The translations under genes and the position numbers were made by a program. A stretch of DNA of 64,000 nucleotides from Amoebidium appalachense (lineage: Eukaryota > Ichthyosporea): positions 1,674,001 through 1,738,000 of the forward strand of contig CAVNZM010000005.1 of the NCBI GenBank assembly GCA_963693365.1. The letters run 5' to 3'. A model generated the notes under the pieces. The model had not been told where the DNA came from and did not search any database. It saw only the letters and a program-made list of their open reading frames with translations. Below are positions 1-31,526 of the stretch, in pieces; position 1 is the stretch's first letter; each line of letters starts with the position of its first letter.

Positions 1-176
1 GAGATGGAGAGGGGGGAGTGGGGAGGTTGGGTTATGTATGTCCTAGCAAAGCTTACGGTTCCGTGTGTGAACAACGACGCAAGAAGCAAAAGGGAATTAA
101 TGAGGGGTAAATCAGCATAATTACATCTGTATAGCCGCACCACATAACCCTTCTAACTGATATTGCTGCTCCGCAG

Positions 177-9737
<9,561 letters not shown>

Positions 9738-9807
9738 TTGGAGGAGAGTCACGTGTGGAATTTGACGTTTTGGTTGAATAGACATTTGTGGTTGGTCGGT
9801 AGTGGTT

Positions 9808-9813
9808 AATAAA
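9808..9813 (+). terminator. Poly(A) signal AATAAA of the vWA gene
   Basis: A canonical AATAAA lies 71 bases after the TGA stop at 9735-9737. It is the only clear polyadenylation hexamer close behind a stop codon in this window. Confidence 0.6.
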
Positions 9814-9835
9814 GGTTTATGGGGAATGCTTCTTT

Positions 9836-9856
9836 TGCACACCTGATGGGTGTGCA
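9836..9856. other. Perfect 8-bp stem-loop just behind the poly(A) signal
   Basis: TGCACACC is followed by a 5-base loop and then its exact complement GGTGTGCA. It sits 22 bases after AATAAA, near where cleavage would be expected. It could assist 3'-end formation or be chance; the sequence alone does not decide. Confidence 0.3.
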
Positions 9857-11478
9857 TTTCTTTTTGGTGGGAAAGCTTGACGAAGGTGAAATGTATGCTT
9901 GATTGTGCGCATGTTTCTCACCCACACCGGCACTTGTTTCCGGAATATATGTATATATGTATCATTAGCCGTGATTTTCGCTAACATTTTTGTCAGGAAT
10001 GACGGATATATGGTCGGGGAAATTTCGTATGTATGTGCATTTTGCACTGAGTGGGGAACTTTTTTTGTCTGCTCTTTCTGGATATAGATGTATTAGGTAT
10101 TGATATATCGATGGGATTTGAGTGCACAAAGGAAATGTGTAGTGGGGTGATCGAATGTGCAGGCACTGTGAGAATGATTATGGACCAATGAACGGAGAGT
10201 GGACCGACCATGTGAATATGATTGGGTGCTTTGAGCCAATGCCGGAGGGTTAGCCATGTGTCTATAATTGTCTGCAGTGCTCGTTTTAATAAACTCGGGG
10301 AGAATGAAAGTGCTGTATCATGGATTCCACGTTCGAGCAGATAGTCATCGTGTAGCCCCCCCCCTCTCCCCCGTCTGACCCACCAAAAAAACAGTCAGTA
10401 CAGTCTTGAATATGTGTGTGTGTGTGTGTGTGTGTTGTCATGTGTGTGTTTGTGTATGTGTGTGTGTATGTGTTGTGTGTGCGCAAGTGTGGGTGTGTGT
10501 GTGTGTAATGTGTGTGTGTGTGTCTGTGTGTGTGTGGCTTGTGTGGCTTTGCGCGACATGCGTGCATGCGCGCGCGCCGGTGTGTGTGTTTGAGTGTGTG
10601 TGTGTGCGGATGTGTGCGCTTGTGTGGCATGTGTGCATGCGTGTGCTTGTGTGTGTGTGTGTGTGTGCGCGCGCGCGTGTGTGTGTTTTACTTGCTGCAT
10701 GCCCGGGTATGGATGTTTTAAGAGAGAGACATACACAGCGAGATCGAGAGCAGGGGAGATGAGAGTGTGTGTGCAAGCCACTGGGCCATGTCTATGCAGC
10801 AGGTGGGTGAGTATGTGTGTGTGTGTGGTGTGTGGTGGTGATGGTGTGTGTTTGTGTGTGTGTGGGGGGGGGGGGGGGGGGCTGATATTGAGGCGGACAT
10901 AGGTACATCTGAATATGCACTGCATATGCCTTTACTGACTGGTCACTGGCCATGGCACTGCCTGTCATATCACATACTTGTGCTATCCCAGATATCCCAC
11001 AGGGTTCCACATGTTATTTCTTCATATGTGCCATCTTGTCTAATTATACCTTCTCCCCGTCCTCCCCCCTCCCCCCATCCCCCCCCCACCTCCCCCTTCC
11101 TCCCAAAAAAACAGAAAGACAAAAGGAAAAAACGTTTGATTGAAAAGCTAATCTGTGTATGCAAACACCGTGTATGCAGGTACATTCATAGTCGCTCGTG
11201 CTGTTGCCTCTGTAGGTGCACCATCACTCGACCCAACTTTCGTGCTTCGGACGTCGTAAGACTCGGTCATGCCTCCCCTCTACGCTGATTGAGATGATTG
11301 TTAGCAAAAAGGAAGCAAACAACCAAGAAAAGCAAGATCTTTATACAAGGCTGACGACAAATGGGCCAAACAAATTGAGGAAAAGAAAGAGGCTTTAATC
11401 TTTTTTCAAAAAACCCAGATTTGCGTGTGGCCCGTATTTGCATATGTGCAAGTGCTGTGAGAGGGACGTGAAGGGTGC

Positions 11479-11537
<59 letters not shown>

Positions 11538-11589
11538 AGTGTGTGTGTGTGTGTGTACGTGTGTGTGCTGTGTGTCCGTGTGTGTTTGT

Positions 11590-11620
<31 letters not shown>

Positions 11621-12308
11621 GGGGGGGGGAGGGGGGAACGGGGGAGGGGGTAGGTAGTGGGTGAAAGTATGGGCGTGGGGGAGAGGTGGGCGGGGGGGGG
11701 GGGGGGGGGGAGGGGGGGGGGTTGAGTATAAAGTCTGCTTGCAGGAACTGGAAGAAAAGGGGCAAAGGAAGGCATGTGAGTAGAGATGCAGAGCAGCATA
11801 CGGCCAAGCAGACAAACAACTCACACACGGAGGGAACGTGGGTAGTGTAAGAATAGGCGATGTATGCAGCATAAATGATCAACCCTTACGAAGCCCAATC
11901 CCTTTTCCCTACAGTTCATCCTTTCCCCTCCCTCATTTCTACCCTCCTTCATTCTCCACATCCTCACTCCATCACTCCGTGCAATAGGTCCAGCACAACC
12001 AACTCTCTTCGGGTCAGCTTCCTCTAGCCTCCGCAAGCAACAAACAAGCCTAACATGGCGATGCAGATCAACCGAGTTACCGGCTTGCTCATTTAGAAGG
12101 ACACCTATAAATATTTGCAAAGACAAGAACAAGCCAGCTTGAAGCTGAGGGAAGGCTGAGAGAACAGGCAACAATAAGAAACGACAACCAGCCCGATGGG
12201 TAGGTGAACATGCTTAAATATCCGCGAGTGAACAAAACCCACAACAGTTTCCGGACTCATAAAACGCTCACAAAAAAAAACCCACCTTTTTTTTCGTTCT
12301 GTGTCTTT
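9857..12308. other. Intergenic stretch, no supported gene
   Basis: This holds unremarkable sequence to about 10.4 kb, then GT/GC-rich microsatellite (10406-10690), a G tract near 10864-10881, (GT)n at 11481-11536 and long G tracts at 11604-11640 and 11693-11721. Short open frames near 11.2-11.4 kb and 11.8-12.2 kb show no recognisable domain. No terminal exon or RNA gene could be supported. Confidence 0.5.
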
Positions 12309-12476
12309 CTATCGTGCCTCAAACTGGACCATTCTCGTTGTTCTCTTCTTATACAGGATACGGTAGCCACAGTCACGGCAGCGGATCGGATCCTTGGGGC
12401 CCAGAGAGGTTTCCTTGCCACACTGCCCACAGATGTAGATCATAGCCTTTCTTGGCTGCTGTGGCTGTCCGTCCAT
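12309..12476 (-). CDS. RPB12: RNA polymerases I/II/III shared subunit RPABC4 (RPB12)
   Basis: This 55-residue intron-free reading frame runs from ATG at 12476 to TAG at 12309. It matches the zinc-ribbon subunit common to all three nuclear RNA polymerases almost along its whole length: [27 protein letters not shown] and a C-terminal FEAR. Zinc ligands are Cys16, Cys19, Cys33 and Cys36 in the usual C-x2-C...C-x2-C arrangement. Length is normal for the family. In eukaryotes this subunit bridges RPB3 and RPB2 in the enzyme core. The N-terminal 11 residues ([11 protein letters not shown]) are the usual variable tail. It stands alone between the vWA gene and a repeat-poor region. The identification is secure. 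Confidence 0.97.
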   Translation of the reverse strand: MDGQPQQPRKAMIYICGQCGKETSLGPKDPIRCRDCGYRILYKKRTTRMVQFEAR

Positions 12477-13310
12477 TTTAACTGTTCTGTTTATCTACCG
12501 GTGATGAACTATATGGGGTCTGTGTAGGACTTTCGTGTCTTTATCCGACTATAACAGCCAAGGCTTATGCGAGTTCCAACGAGCACAAGCCCAAATCTGT
12601 GCGTGTTGGTGTTGATGTATATTATGGCTTGCGTTTCTGCTTTATAACTATATTATCTTTAGCGTGGGTTATGCCTATATGAATGTGTGTGTGGCTGTGG
12701 ACTTGAGGCAAGTCTTGAGCACGACGCCTTAAGTGACTTGCAAAGTTTCAGCTCGCACTTACGGAAGAGCGGGAAAGCTATAAATAGCTTTGGAGTAAGA
12801 TAAAAACAAGAAGCATTTAAAAAGCTGCTTAAGTTTTGTAGGATGGCTGTTAAAATATTGCTATTTAATTTGTCATGGTATTTTAGCGCCGGAAATTAAC
12901 GCAAGAGCGACTAACCAATCCGTCGGTGGTCGGTTGTGCACGTGTTTCGTCAATGCATCAAAACGTATATTAGCTGTGTGTCCTGTGGATCCGTCACAGT
13001 GCATGTGACACACCGTGGCATAGTTAAAGGCTGTCAGCATGCGCAGGGGTGGGCAACAGGCCAACGCCACTTCCACCCAACAATATGAAAGGGTAGGTTA
13101 GGATTTCTTCTCACTCACTTTTGAGGAAATATTTGTTGTTTTATCATATATAGTTGATTTTTTCATATGTACGAGACGAGTTTTTGTATGGACTTGATCG
13201 AGGCGGCTGCTGTTTCTTCTCCCGGAGGAGGGGGGAGGGGGAGGGGGGGGGGGGGATGCATTCTGCCAGCACGCACATGTCACTCAAGGGAGGGAGGGGT
13301 GTGTGTGTGT

Positions 13311-13365
<55 letters not shown>

Positions 13366-14105
13366 CGTTGTGTCACGTCGAGGTTGCACTTCGAGTCGTG
13401 CACGCGTGACTTCCACGTTCACGGTACATAACCAAACGGTGAACTTAACGTTAAATGTGTTATCTTGCAAGACAACAATATTACGGTGCTCGTAATGCGT
13501 TCCCCCAGGCCTATACAATTAACATGTTAATGGTTCAGACTACAACTTGAATAATAGAAACTACAGTTTGTATTTCTCAACGCTGAGTGGGACCGCCGGC
13601 CTCAGGGTGTCACGGGTACCGGTGGGGGGCCATACGTCCACAAAATCTAAGTACATATGCACCTGTGGACAGTGGTGTGCCCTAATATAAAAGCCTCTAA
13701 AATGGAGGGGAAAAAAAAAGAAAAAAAGAAAAAAGAAAAGAAGAGAAAGAAAGTGAGAAATATAAAAAAAAATTACATAACCAGTCTTCTCGAGCTCACT
13801 CCCATGTCCCTTAGCCCCCTCCAACCCTCCCGCTCCCGCCGCCCCACCCCCTAGACCCCCCCCACCATCCTCCCACCTCCCTCCCACCCTCTCCCCTCCC
13901 CCTCCGAGGGCCCCTGCCCCAATCTCCTCCTCCCGTACACGTGGAGGCCCTCGAGTCTTTCCACACATCTTGACACGCACACACACACGCGATGCATGTC
14001 AAACTGTCTGGCGAACGAGGGCGAACGACCCGCAAACTAGTAGTAGGCCCTAGAGTTTGTGAGCACATACTACGACACCCACACCCACACACACACCCAC
14101 ACACG

Positions 14106-14138
<33 letters not shown>

Positions 14139-14213
14139 AAATGCCAGCACGCCCGTGCACACGCACGCACGCACGCAAGCACGTACGCACAAATGCACAC
14201 ACTGTACACACGC

Positions 14214-14249
<36 letters not shown>

Positions 14250-15259
14250 GTGGCACATGTACACGCTCACACTACATTAGTTCCATACGGTATACGTAGA
14301 CGTAGGCCTTGGAACCCTTCCGTACCAAGAATCAGGAACTTCATTATTTCACCAGTCCCTTACCGCTTTGGCTCACCTTCCAGCAGCTCTGCACTGGCCC
14401 AAAGCCCAGATAGCATGTTACAAGCAAGTAAAATGTGTACAGTGACATGTAACACCCGTAGGGCACGTGCACACACACACACACACACACACAGACACAC
14501 ACACGGCGGCGCACGCACATTCACACACACACACCGTGACAAACACACACATCATCATTACACACACACCGCAATGTGGCAAGCATTAACACGGAAACTA
14601 TTTGCTACGTAGTGTCTCAATAACTAAGCGTCATGTGCGGCCGCCATGATCAACAAATTTGGTGCATCAGCTGTGCTGCCATTGAAAGTTTCAACCTGAA
14701 AGCAGCTTCTGAGCACCATATGTGGTTTGCTCTAGATAAAAACGTCTCCACGGACAATAGCCTCGAGCTCAACTTGGCTTCGAGCCCGAAGTTTATTTTA
14801 AAGTTTAAAAAGTTTATTTCCAGCTCCTTGACCCAGAATCTCGTACACTGACGATAATACATCAGCCCGTGCCCGACTGCAGGTAAAATACCACCCAACA
14901 GCTAGCGGTATAAAGAAGACGTGGAACTGTTGAAGAAAACAACAATAAAAACAGTAAAAACCCCGTAGTAAGATATAAAGCCTTTAATAGCAGTCTGGCA
15001 TGCATCTCAGAGTCAGACTAGTAGTAGCCCTAGCTATAGTAATCACAGTGAATTACCCATATATGTACATATTTACCCAGTAAAACGGGCATCATGGCAT
15101 CGAATGTACATCCAAGTACCAACATCAAAAAACTAACGATACTGTACATTTTTACACGGCTGCCTGCCCTGCACTATATAGCCATATCATACTCCACCCG
15201 ATTTGCCAACTCAGCTGCTTGTGCAGGCGCATGCACGTACCCGGTGCACATGCTTCTAA
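12477..15259. other. Intergenic stretch between RPB12 and MAPEG genes
   Basis: Mostly repeat-poor. It contains a (GT)n-G41 tract at 13300-13365, an A/G-rich run at 13700-13775, and CA-rich arrays at 14080-14130, 14218-14248 and 14470-14540. A short plus-strand frame at 13039-13091 begins with ATG and ends at a GTAGGT donor-like site, but I found no partner exon. A candidate terminal exon on the minus strand is listed separately. Confidence 0.5.
13561..13662 (-). CDS. Possible terminal exon of an unrecognised minus-strand gene
   Basis: Behind a CAG acceptor at 13663-13665 lies a 33-codon open frame ending in TAG, with a coding-like composition (LDFVDVWPP, then RPAVPLSVEKYKL at the end). A pyrimidine-rich stretch precedes the acceptor on the minus strand. 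A short frame beginning MCGKTRGPPRVREEE near 13970 could be an upstream exon, but I could not join the two convincingly. No family is recognised. Confidence 0.25.
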   Translation of the reverse strand: MHMYLDFVDVWPPTGTRDTLRPAVPLSVEKYKL

Positions 15260-15754
15260 TTAGTAATTGGTGTACACACCGCGGACACCGTCAATTGCGC
15301 ACACAAGCAAAGTGATGACACCAAACAGCCACGTAAGGCTCCGCCAAGGCTGGGCGGCATTTGCATATGCGATAGTGTGTGCAATGCGGAGGAAGGTGTA
15401 GACGGACGTGCAGATGATATGAAGGACCGCAACGCCGTTGCCGAAGAGGGCCGCCCACAGAACGATAAGACCGAATGGAATGTTTTCAAGGTCGTTGCCG
15501 ACAATGTGAAGCCATCTCTGTGCGTCTTCCTCTGCCCGAGTGTCTACTTCAACGGCGGTATCTTTGCCACCACTTTTCTCTGTGTCATTCGCGCCGCCGT
15601 CAACATAATCCTCAGGAACACGGTGACCTGGGGCGACCTTTGTGTAGTTTGCTTGAATGAGGGTAGTTGCGACAAACTTGAGCCAAAGGATGATTGTGCA
15701 GGTCAGAAGCGCCTGGAGAGCGCGGGGATCAACGGTGATGACTTGAGCAGCCAT
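15260..15754 (-). CDS. MAPEG-family membrane protein, microsomal glutathione S-transferase 1-like
   Basis: This is a single exon of 164 codons, from ATG at 15754 to TAA at 15260. An in-frame TTG upstream would add 14 residues, but the ATG is preferred. It has four hydrophobic segments (about residues 13-34, 94-112, 115-135 and 142-158). The MAPEG hallmark GNDLENIPFG lies at 86-95, followed by RIAHTIAYA and QPWRSL, matching MGST1. MGST1-type enzymes conjugate glutathione to electrophiles or reduce lipid peroxides in the ER or outer mitochondrial membrane. The loop between segments 1 and 2 is acidic and longer than in animal MGST1. It is intron-free, unlike the long genes around it, which could mean retroposition or transfer; this is inference. 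It is divergent from the SET-domain gene. Confidence 0.88.
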   Translation of the reverse strand: MAAQVITVDPRALQALLTCTIILWLKFVATTLIQANYTKVAPGHRVPEDYVDGGANDTEKSGGKDTAVEVDTRAEEDAQRWLHIVGNDLENIPFGLIVLWAALFGNGVAVLHIICTSVYTFLRIAHTIAYANAAQPWRSLTWLFGVITLLVCAIDGVRGVYTNY

Positions 15755-15835
15755 TTTGTGGAGAGCCTCGTTTAGAGAGAGACTTAGCGTTTGCAAGTTG
15801 CGTTTGTTTGTGCTGGGTGTGTGGGACTGATTGAC

Positions 15836-15844
15836 TTTTATAGC
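15836..15844 (-). promoter_or_regulatory. TATA box for the MAPEG gene
   Basis: CTATAAAAG reads on the minus strand about 85 bases upstream of the ATG at 15754, a plausible distance for a TATA box with a short 5' UTR. Confidence 0.45.
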
Positions 15845-16320
15845 TGGATTGTGAACGACAGGCCCCTCACTTCATTGGCCGATGGCACTATCGGCTTATT
15901 CCGGTCGTTGCGGTAGTGTAAGGTGGTAAAGGGGGTCCTATGATTCCTAACTTTGAAAACATTTTGAGCCCCTTGAGGAAATATTTGAAAAACGGTCGGT
16001 AATGTGCTGATATCGTATTAGCCAATCGGAATATCTACGTGTCGACCGAAACTTTACTCCAATCAAAACTGTGCCTCGCACCGGCACGGCGCCTATTATG
16101 GTATTGCGGCCGCGTAAGCTCGACCCAGCTCGACCCAAGGCTTGGCAAGGGTTGCATATCTACAAGCGTCACGGTCTATAAACTTTCCACATATTATTCC
16201 TCATCCTGGGACATATATAGCCTCGCAAGCACAGCACCCCTTCACCAGAAAATATCATACCCAGTTTAGCATTGATTCCACGTTTAAATTTCCTTAACCC
16301 ACAAGTAACTGATTTAAAGG
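15845..16320. promoter_or_regulatory. Shared divergent promoter region of MAPEG and SET-domain genes
   Basis: The two start codons are 566 bases apart and point away from each other. The interval has few repeats. An ATATATA at 16213-16219 lies about 105 bases before the SET-gene ATG and could be its TATA element. No further gene is visible here. Confidence 0.4.
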
Positions 16321-26735
<10,415 letters not shown>

Positions 26736-26813
26736 GCACGTTTTGTAAACAATGGTCGAATGCACACACACAATGTATATATATGGGGAACGTGCAAACA
26801 CAAACACGCACAT

Positions 26814-26889
26814 GCAACACACACTGATTCGACTACACAACAAAACACACTGCAACACACTCTGATTCGACTACACAACAAAACACATT
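26814..26889. repeat. 38-bp tandem duplication downstream of the SET-domain gene
   Basis: Two adjacent copies begin at 26814 and 26852, each containing CTGATTCGACTACACAACAA. They differ at a few positions. Confidence 0.85.
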
Positions 26890-27214
26890 CGAGTGCATGG
26901 AAATGGAGATAATGCACTCCAGGTGATGTACATGTAGTAAAGAATGAGGTGAGGCACACACATGCCGGAGTGAAAAATGAGATGCTGCTTCCAAATATGT
27001 TGATTTCACATGAAACGTGGTCAAATTCATGATGATAGGTCATCAAATGGTGTTGCTCTTTTGCTGCCCCTATATTGTCAAACGTGTGGTAAAGGAAATC
27101 GTTATCTTTGAACCTCTTGGCATGTCAATTTGTTTGAAAGAGGGTACCCGGATTTTCTTTCTTTATTCCTTTTTTATTTCTTTTCTTATCTTTACTTTTT
27201 TCTCTTTAATTTTC

Positions 27215-27270
27215 CTTCTTCTTCTTCTTCTTCTTCTTCTTCTTCTTCTTCTTCTTCTTCTTCTTCTTCT

Positions 27271-27301
<31 letters not shown>

Positions 27302-27313
27302 TTTTTTTTTTTT
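27215..27313. repeat. (TTC)n then (TC)n then poly-T
   Basis: About 19 TTC units run directly into about 10 TC units and a T run, followed by a G-rich homopolymer block. Confidence 0.95.
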
Positions 27314-27329
27314 CTCCGGGGGCCGGGGG

Positions 27330-27364
<35 letters not shown>

Positions 27365-27603
27365 CGGTCCTCGTTGCTCATAATTATCCATCCAGGCATG
27401 TTACTTTGCAGGCTTGCTGGTTGTGAGGTCTTGTGTTTGTAAGGAAATCCGAATGATGGATGCTATGGTGTGGCTGGGCCCACCGGGAACCTAACAGAAT
27501 GAATGACCCATCTTTATAGCAGACAGTGAGTCGCATGACTCAGTAATGTAAACCACACGGCACCTCTCATATCTCTCTCTCTCAGACTTACCACTGGTAC
27601 TGC

Positions 27604-27604
<1 letters not shown>

Positions 27605-27659
<55 letters not shown>
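27605..27659. repeat. Poly-C tract of 55 bases
   Basis: The longest uninterrupted homopolymer I found in this window. Confidence 0.9.
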
Positions 27660-27697
27660 ACCCCCCCACCACAACCACCACCACCACCACAACCACC

Positions 27698-27803
<106 letters not shown>

Positions 27804-28053
27804 ATGGAACACACACCCCAACCCCACCCCACCCTGCGCCCCTCCCCCCCCCCATCCACCACCATCACCACCACCATCACCCATTACCCCAAAGGTTCCG
27901 AGTAGCGATATACAATCGATCACAAATGCTCTCCCCACCCCCCTCCCCGGCCCCCACCTGCCCACCCACCGAATAACAACAACAACAACAAAAAAAAAAG
28001 AAAAAGAAAAAAAGAATAACGAGGAAGAGGATTCCGAAATGGTGATATTGGAA

Positions 28054-28089
<36 letters not shown>

Positions 28090-28891
28090 TTTTTTTTTTC
28101 CCCCACCCACACACCCACACACCACCACCACCACCACCACCACCACCACCACCATCCAGCCAAACGGATAGTATTACGACACTTAGAGGAAACTTCAGCA
28201 AACGGTGTCCTGTGTGTAGCAAGTTCCATGTGTGTCATGCATGGCTGGCAGTGCGTACATGTACACGTGTACATTAATGTGTGTTGTAGAAGTATTATTA
28301 TTATTTTTTTCTCCAGAGCTTGCTATCATAAACCTTGGGGGCAATAATTAGTGCATCGAAATTTGTGTTATACAGATTGCATGGGTCATGGCCTTGGTCT
28401 GCAGCTGTTTGCGAAGGCACACTGTCAGTGAAATAACTAATAACTAAGGTGGGAACATTATTTCCTATCCGTTAGACTACCGATCGTTCTATAGAAGTCT
28501 AACACAAGCAATATATACCACAAAGCCACCGACACGATACACAATAGTTTCTGTACCACGAACACATACATACTAGCAAACTAATTAGTGTGAACACAAA
28601 AGCAGAAGTATATATACGGCTAAGTTACTGTATAACAAGTAGATATGTCTCCATCAAACTTCACCGTTGACAGCATTTTCGGGTATACAACTATCCACCA
28701 CAGGATATTCGAAGATTATTGTAACAGACTTTCGAGCAAACAAAAGAAGACAGAGCTCCCTAAACTGGCAAACACAGATACAACTTAATGAGCAATTTAA
28801 AGCCGGTACAGGATATCTCGATAAGAAAACTAAAAACGATATGCATATCTCACAACTACCATTATTTCAGCATATTTTGCCCAACCCATGC

Positions 28892-29962
28892 TCACTTCAT
28901 TTTAGCACACTCATGCCTGTGCTTAGCCTTCCAACTTTCAGCTGGCAATCCGCCGTGCAGTACCGAACCTTCTTGCATGCTGCACACGAGCAATTTTTCA
29001 GGGGCGAGACAGCACGATGAGCAGATAAACCCAAGTTCTTTAAGTGGCATAATCTCAATCCCCCCGGATATCCCGTCTCGAAAAGGCTTAGATATCTCAC
29101 GAGTGCCCGGGAGAGTTCCGACCCTCGTTTCGACCTCGGAAAACCATGCCCCTTCATCCGGGTCCCACATGATGGTAAAGTACGGCCGCCAGTATTTCGT
29201 TGTAAATTTTGTAATATCCAATTTCTGCATGGCCGTCAGCATCCTTGCCGCCGCTTTAACCGTTTTTTTGTTGCCGGAAAACACCCGAGTCAAGACTTCC
29301 TGTGTTTCCTCCTTGCCGTATATGAGTGAGATCAACTAGAATATGCCTGTGATGTTAAAAACGGGCTCCCAATGTGTTTCGGTCGCCAAACCGGCCAATA
29401 TACCATGAAAAAACCCGCCATTTTCAAGCGTTTTTATGTCCGGTTTTATGTGTGTACATTCTGGAATAAACCGGGTGCTGCTGACCATTTTCACGAATGC
29501 ATACAATCCGTTCGTGGCGTGGATTCGCTCCATTGCCGACCGTGACTCGAGATTCCGCGCCAAGACTAGCATTCCTGCCGTCATAATTTCCTTCGTGAAA
29601 GGCATGGTAAAGTGCTGAATAATTGGTTCGGTGTATTTAGTGTGAACCAATAACCGCAGGGTTTCCGCAGCGCATTCGCGAATTTCGGAGGCAATTCCGT
29701 AGGATTTTGCCCGTACCGTTCTGTCGTCCCAGAAAGCCATCCGGCCGTAGAGTTTGAGACACCGGACGGGTGGCACGCCCATCTGCACGTGTGATACGAA
29801 CGGAGAGCTGCAAATGGAAAGCAGAATTAGTATTGACCCATTTGTGATACATTAGTCAATATGTGGATATCTACTGGAAGTTGTGCATGGAAGAAGGCTA
29901 AGATGACATGAGGCCAAAAAGACCTCAGAACGAGGCTTGGGGGGGTGAAAGGGAGCCGGGCT

Positions 29963-29995
<33 letters not shown>

Positions 29996-31526
29996 GGGGG
30001 GGAGAGAGAGGGGGCGAGGAAGGGGGGGGGGGGGGGGGGGAGAGGGGGGGGGGCTGGTGCGCGCAGGAGGGGAGGGGGAGGGGGGGGAGAGAGAGGAAGG
30101 GGAAGGAAAGAGACACACACACAGAGAGAAAGAGGAAGGGAGGGAGGTAGGTAGGTAGGGAGTGAGGGAGAGAGCGGGGGAGAGAGAAAGAGAGGGAGAA
30201 AGAAGAGAGGGGGGGGGGGCAGGCAGAGAGGGAGAGAGCTCTCTCGGAGCTAGGACCGGGAGGAAAGAGAGGGGGGTAGGGGGAGGTAAAGAATCTGAGA
30301 AAAAACCGTTGGGAAAAAGTAGAGCAATAGGATGTTTTGTTTGTTGTCTTGTGTTTGCCGGAGAGAGGGGAGGGAGCGAATGATGAGAGGGTTTGATGGG
30401 ATGGGTGGGGGTTTGCAGGGGGTGCTGGTGATAGAGGTATGTATGCACAGCGTGGCAAACCTGTGATTAACTTTATGTTCCCTCCATGGGGAGGGGAGGG
30501 GGGGGGGGGGGGGGGGGGGGAGAGAAAGAGAGAGGGGTGTACCGGGAGGAGAGAAGAGGGTGGGTGGGGAATGCTAAGAATGGGAGAGACGGGACGGGTC
30601 TTGGGGTGTATAAGTACAAGGAGAAGGGTGAGAAGGAGGCGGCTCTGGGGACTGGGGAGAAAAAGGGAATGGAGGGGGGGGAGAGGGAGGGAAGGAAGGG
30701 ACTGTAGGGGGGGGGGGGGAAGGGGGGAGGGGGCAAGGGAACAATGCACTAAGCATACCTCCGCACACACGTCCTCCTCGGTGCACGTAGCCAACATCAG
30801 CCCAGCCTGCACGGCGGCAGGATAATACAGTGCAGCACGGGCCCTGGTTTCCTGCGTGTACCTGCTGCAGTCTCGCAGCGCGGACAGTGTGTGAGCAACG
30901 GCAACGAGGGCTTGTCTTCGCTCCAGTAGCAGGCCGTCCCTAGCAACACCAATAAGACGGGGTATCCCAGGGAGGAGCCTCTCCGGATATCTCTCGGCCG
31001 CCAACATTAGCACACGCGTTGCGTAAAATCCGACGAAGTCTAACCTCCAAGCCAGCATCTCAAAAAGCGCAGGTACCATGCCAGCGTTTACACAATCTCT
31101 CCACAGATCATCCTTATCAGGACACTCCACGGTCAACATAAGCGTCATGACACTCCACGGTCAACATAAGCGTCATGTTCGCAAGTGCAGTCTGCACGTG
31201 GCAATTGAGTATTTGCGTAAAAGGTCGGAAAGCCCTCGCAGGGCCTCGGTGCGTTGTGTGGGGCATCCTAGAACCGCGGCATCGACCCACATGTCCCCAA
31301 AGGTTGAGCGGACGCACGCGGTGCACTCATCCTCGTCATCATCCCCAAGGATTTTTTGGCTCGCTACCTGTTGCGGGTTTATTACTCCATGATTTTCGTA
31401 GGACTTTAGCATGGGGGGGGTTATTCCAAGCTCCTGTCTCCATTTTGTGACGTGTGTTTTAAGGGTGGCTTGGGATGTGAAGAGAGCGCGTGACGCGGCA
31501 GCGTCAAAGCTGCTCTGCCCAAGCAT
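28892..31526 (-). pseudogene. ARM-like repeat plus MYND zinc-finger protein, disrupted
   Basis: Two exons are visible: 31526-30759 (GTATGC donor) and 29782-28892 (CAG acceptor), with a G-rich intron between. The start reads MLGQSSFDAAASRALF. Helical ARM/HEAT-like repeats follow (EALRGLSDLLRKYSI; GMVPALFEMLAWRLDF; SALRDCSRYTQ; ECAAETLRLLVHT). The end is a MYND finger with all its Cys/His residues present but in two frames. I see five breaks: a one-base frame change near 31200; a 28-bp tandem duplication at 31121-31176 that shifts frame; an in-frame TAG at 29336-29338; and two opposite frame changes near 28985 and 28940 inside the MYND finger. TAG ends other genes here, so read-through by a changed code is unlikely. 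MYND fingers bind proline-rich partners; a specific role is not known. Sequencing error could explain single-base changes but hardly all five. Confidence 0.75.
31121..31176. repeat. 28-bp exact tandem duplication inside the ARM/MYND gene
   Basis: The 28-base unit starting GACACTCCACGGTCAACATA occurs twice head to tail. As 28 is not a multiple of three, the frame is lost; with one copy the two flanking frames would be continuous at this point. Confidence 0.95.

Noticed and set aside
11292-11450. Short plus-strand frame with coding-like residues (YKADDKWAKQIEEKKEAL)
   Set aside because: No start, partner exon or recognisable family; a lysine-rich frame can arise from A-rich sequence by chance.
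29336-29338. Idea that TAG encodes an amino acid in this organism
   Set aside because: TAG correctly ends RPB12 and the SET-domain gene, and TAA and TGA end other intact genes, so the standard code fits.
29925-31148. 407-codon minus-strand frame
   Set aside because: Its first part is the ARM-repeat exon. After the GTATGC donor at 30758 it reads into a G/C-rich intron.
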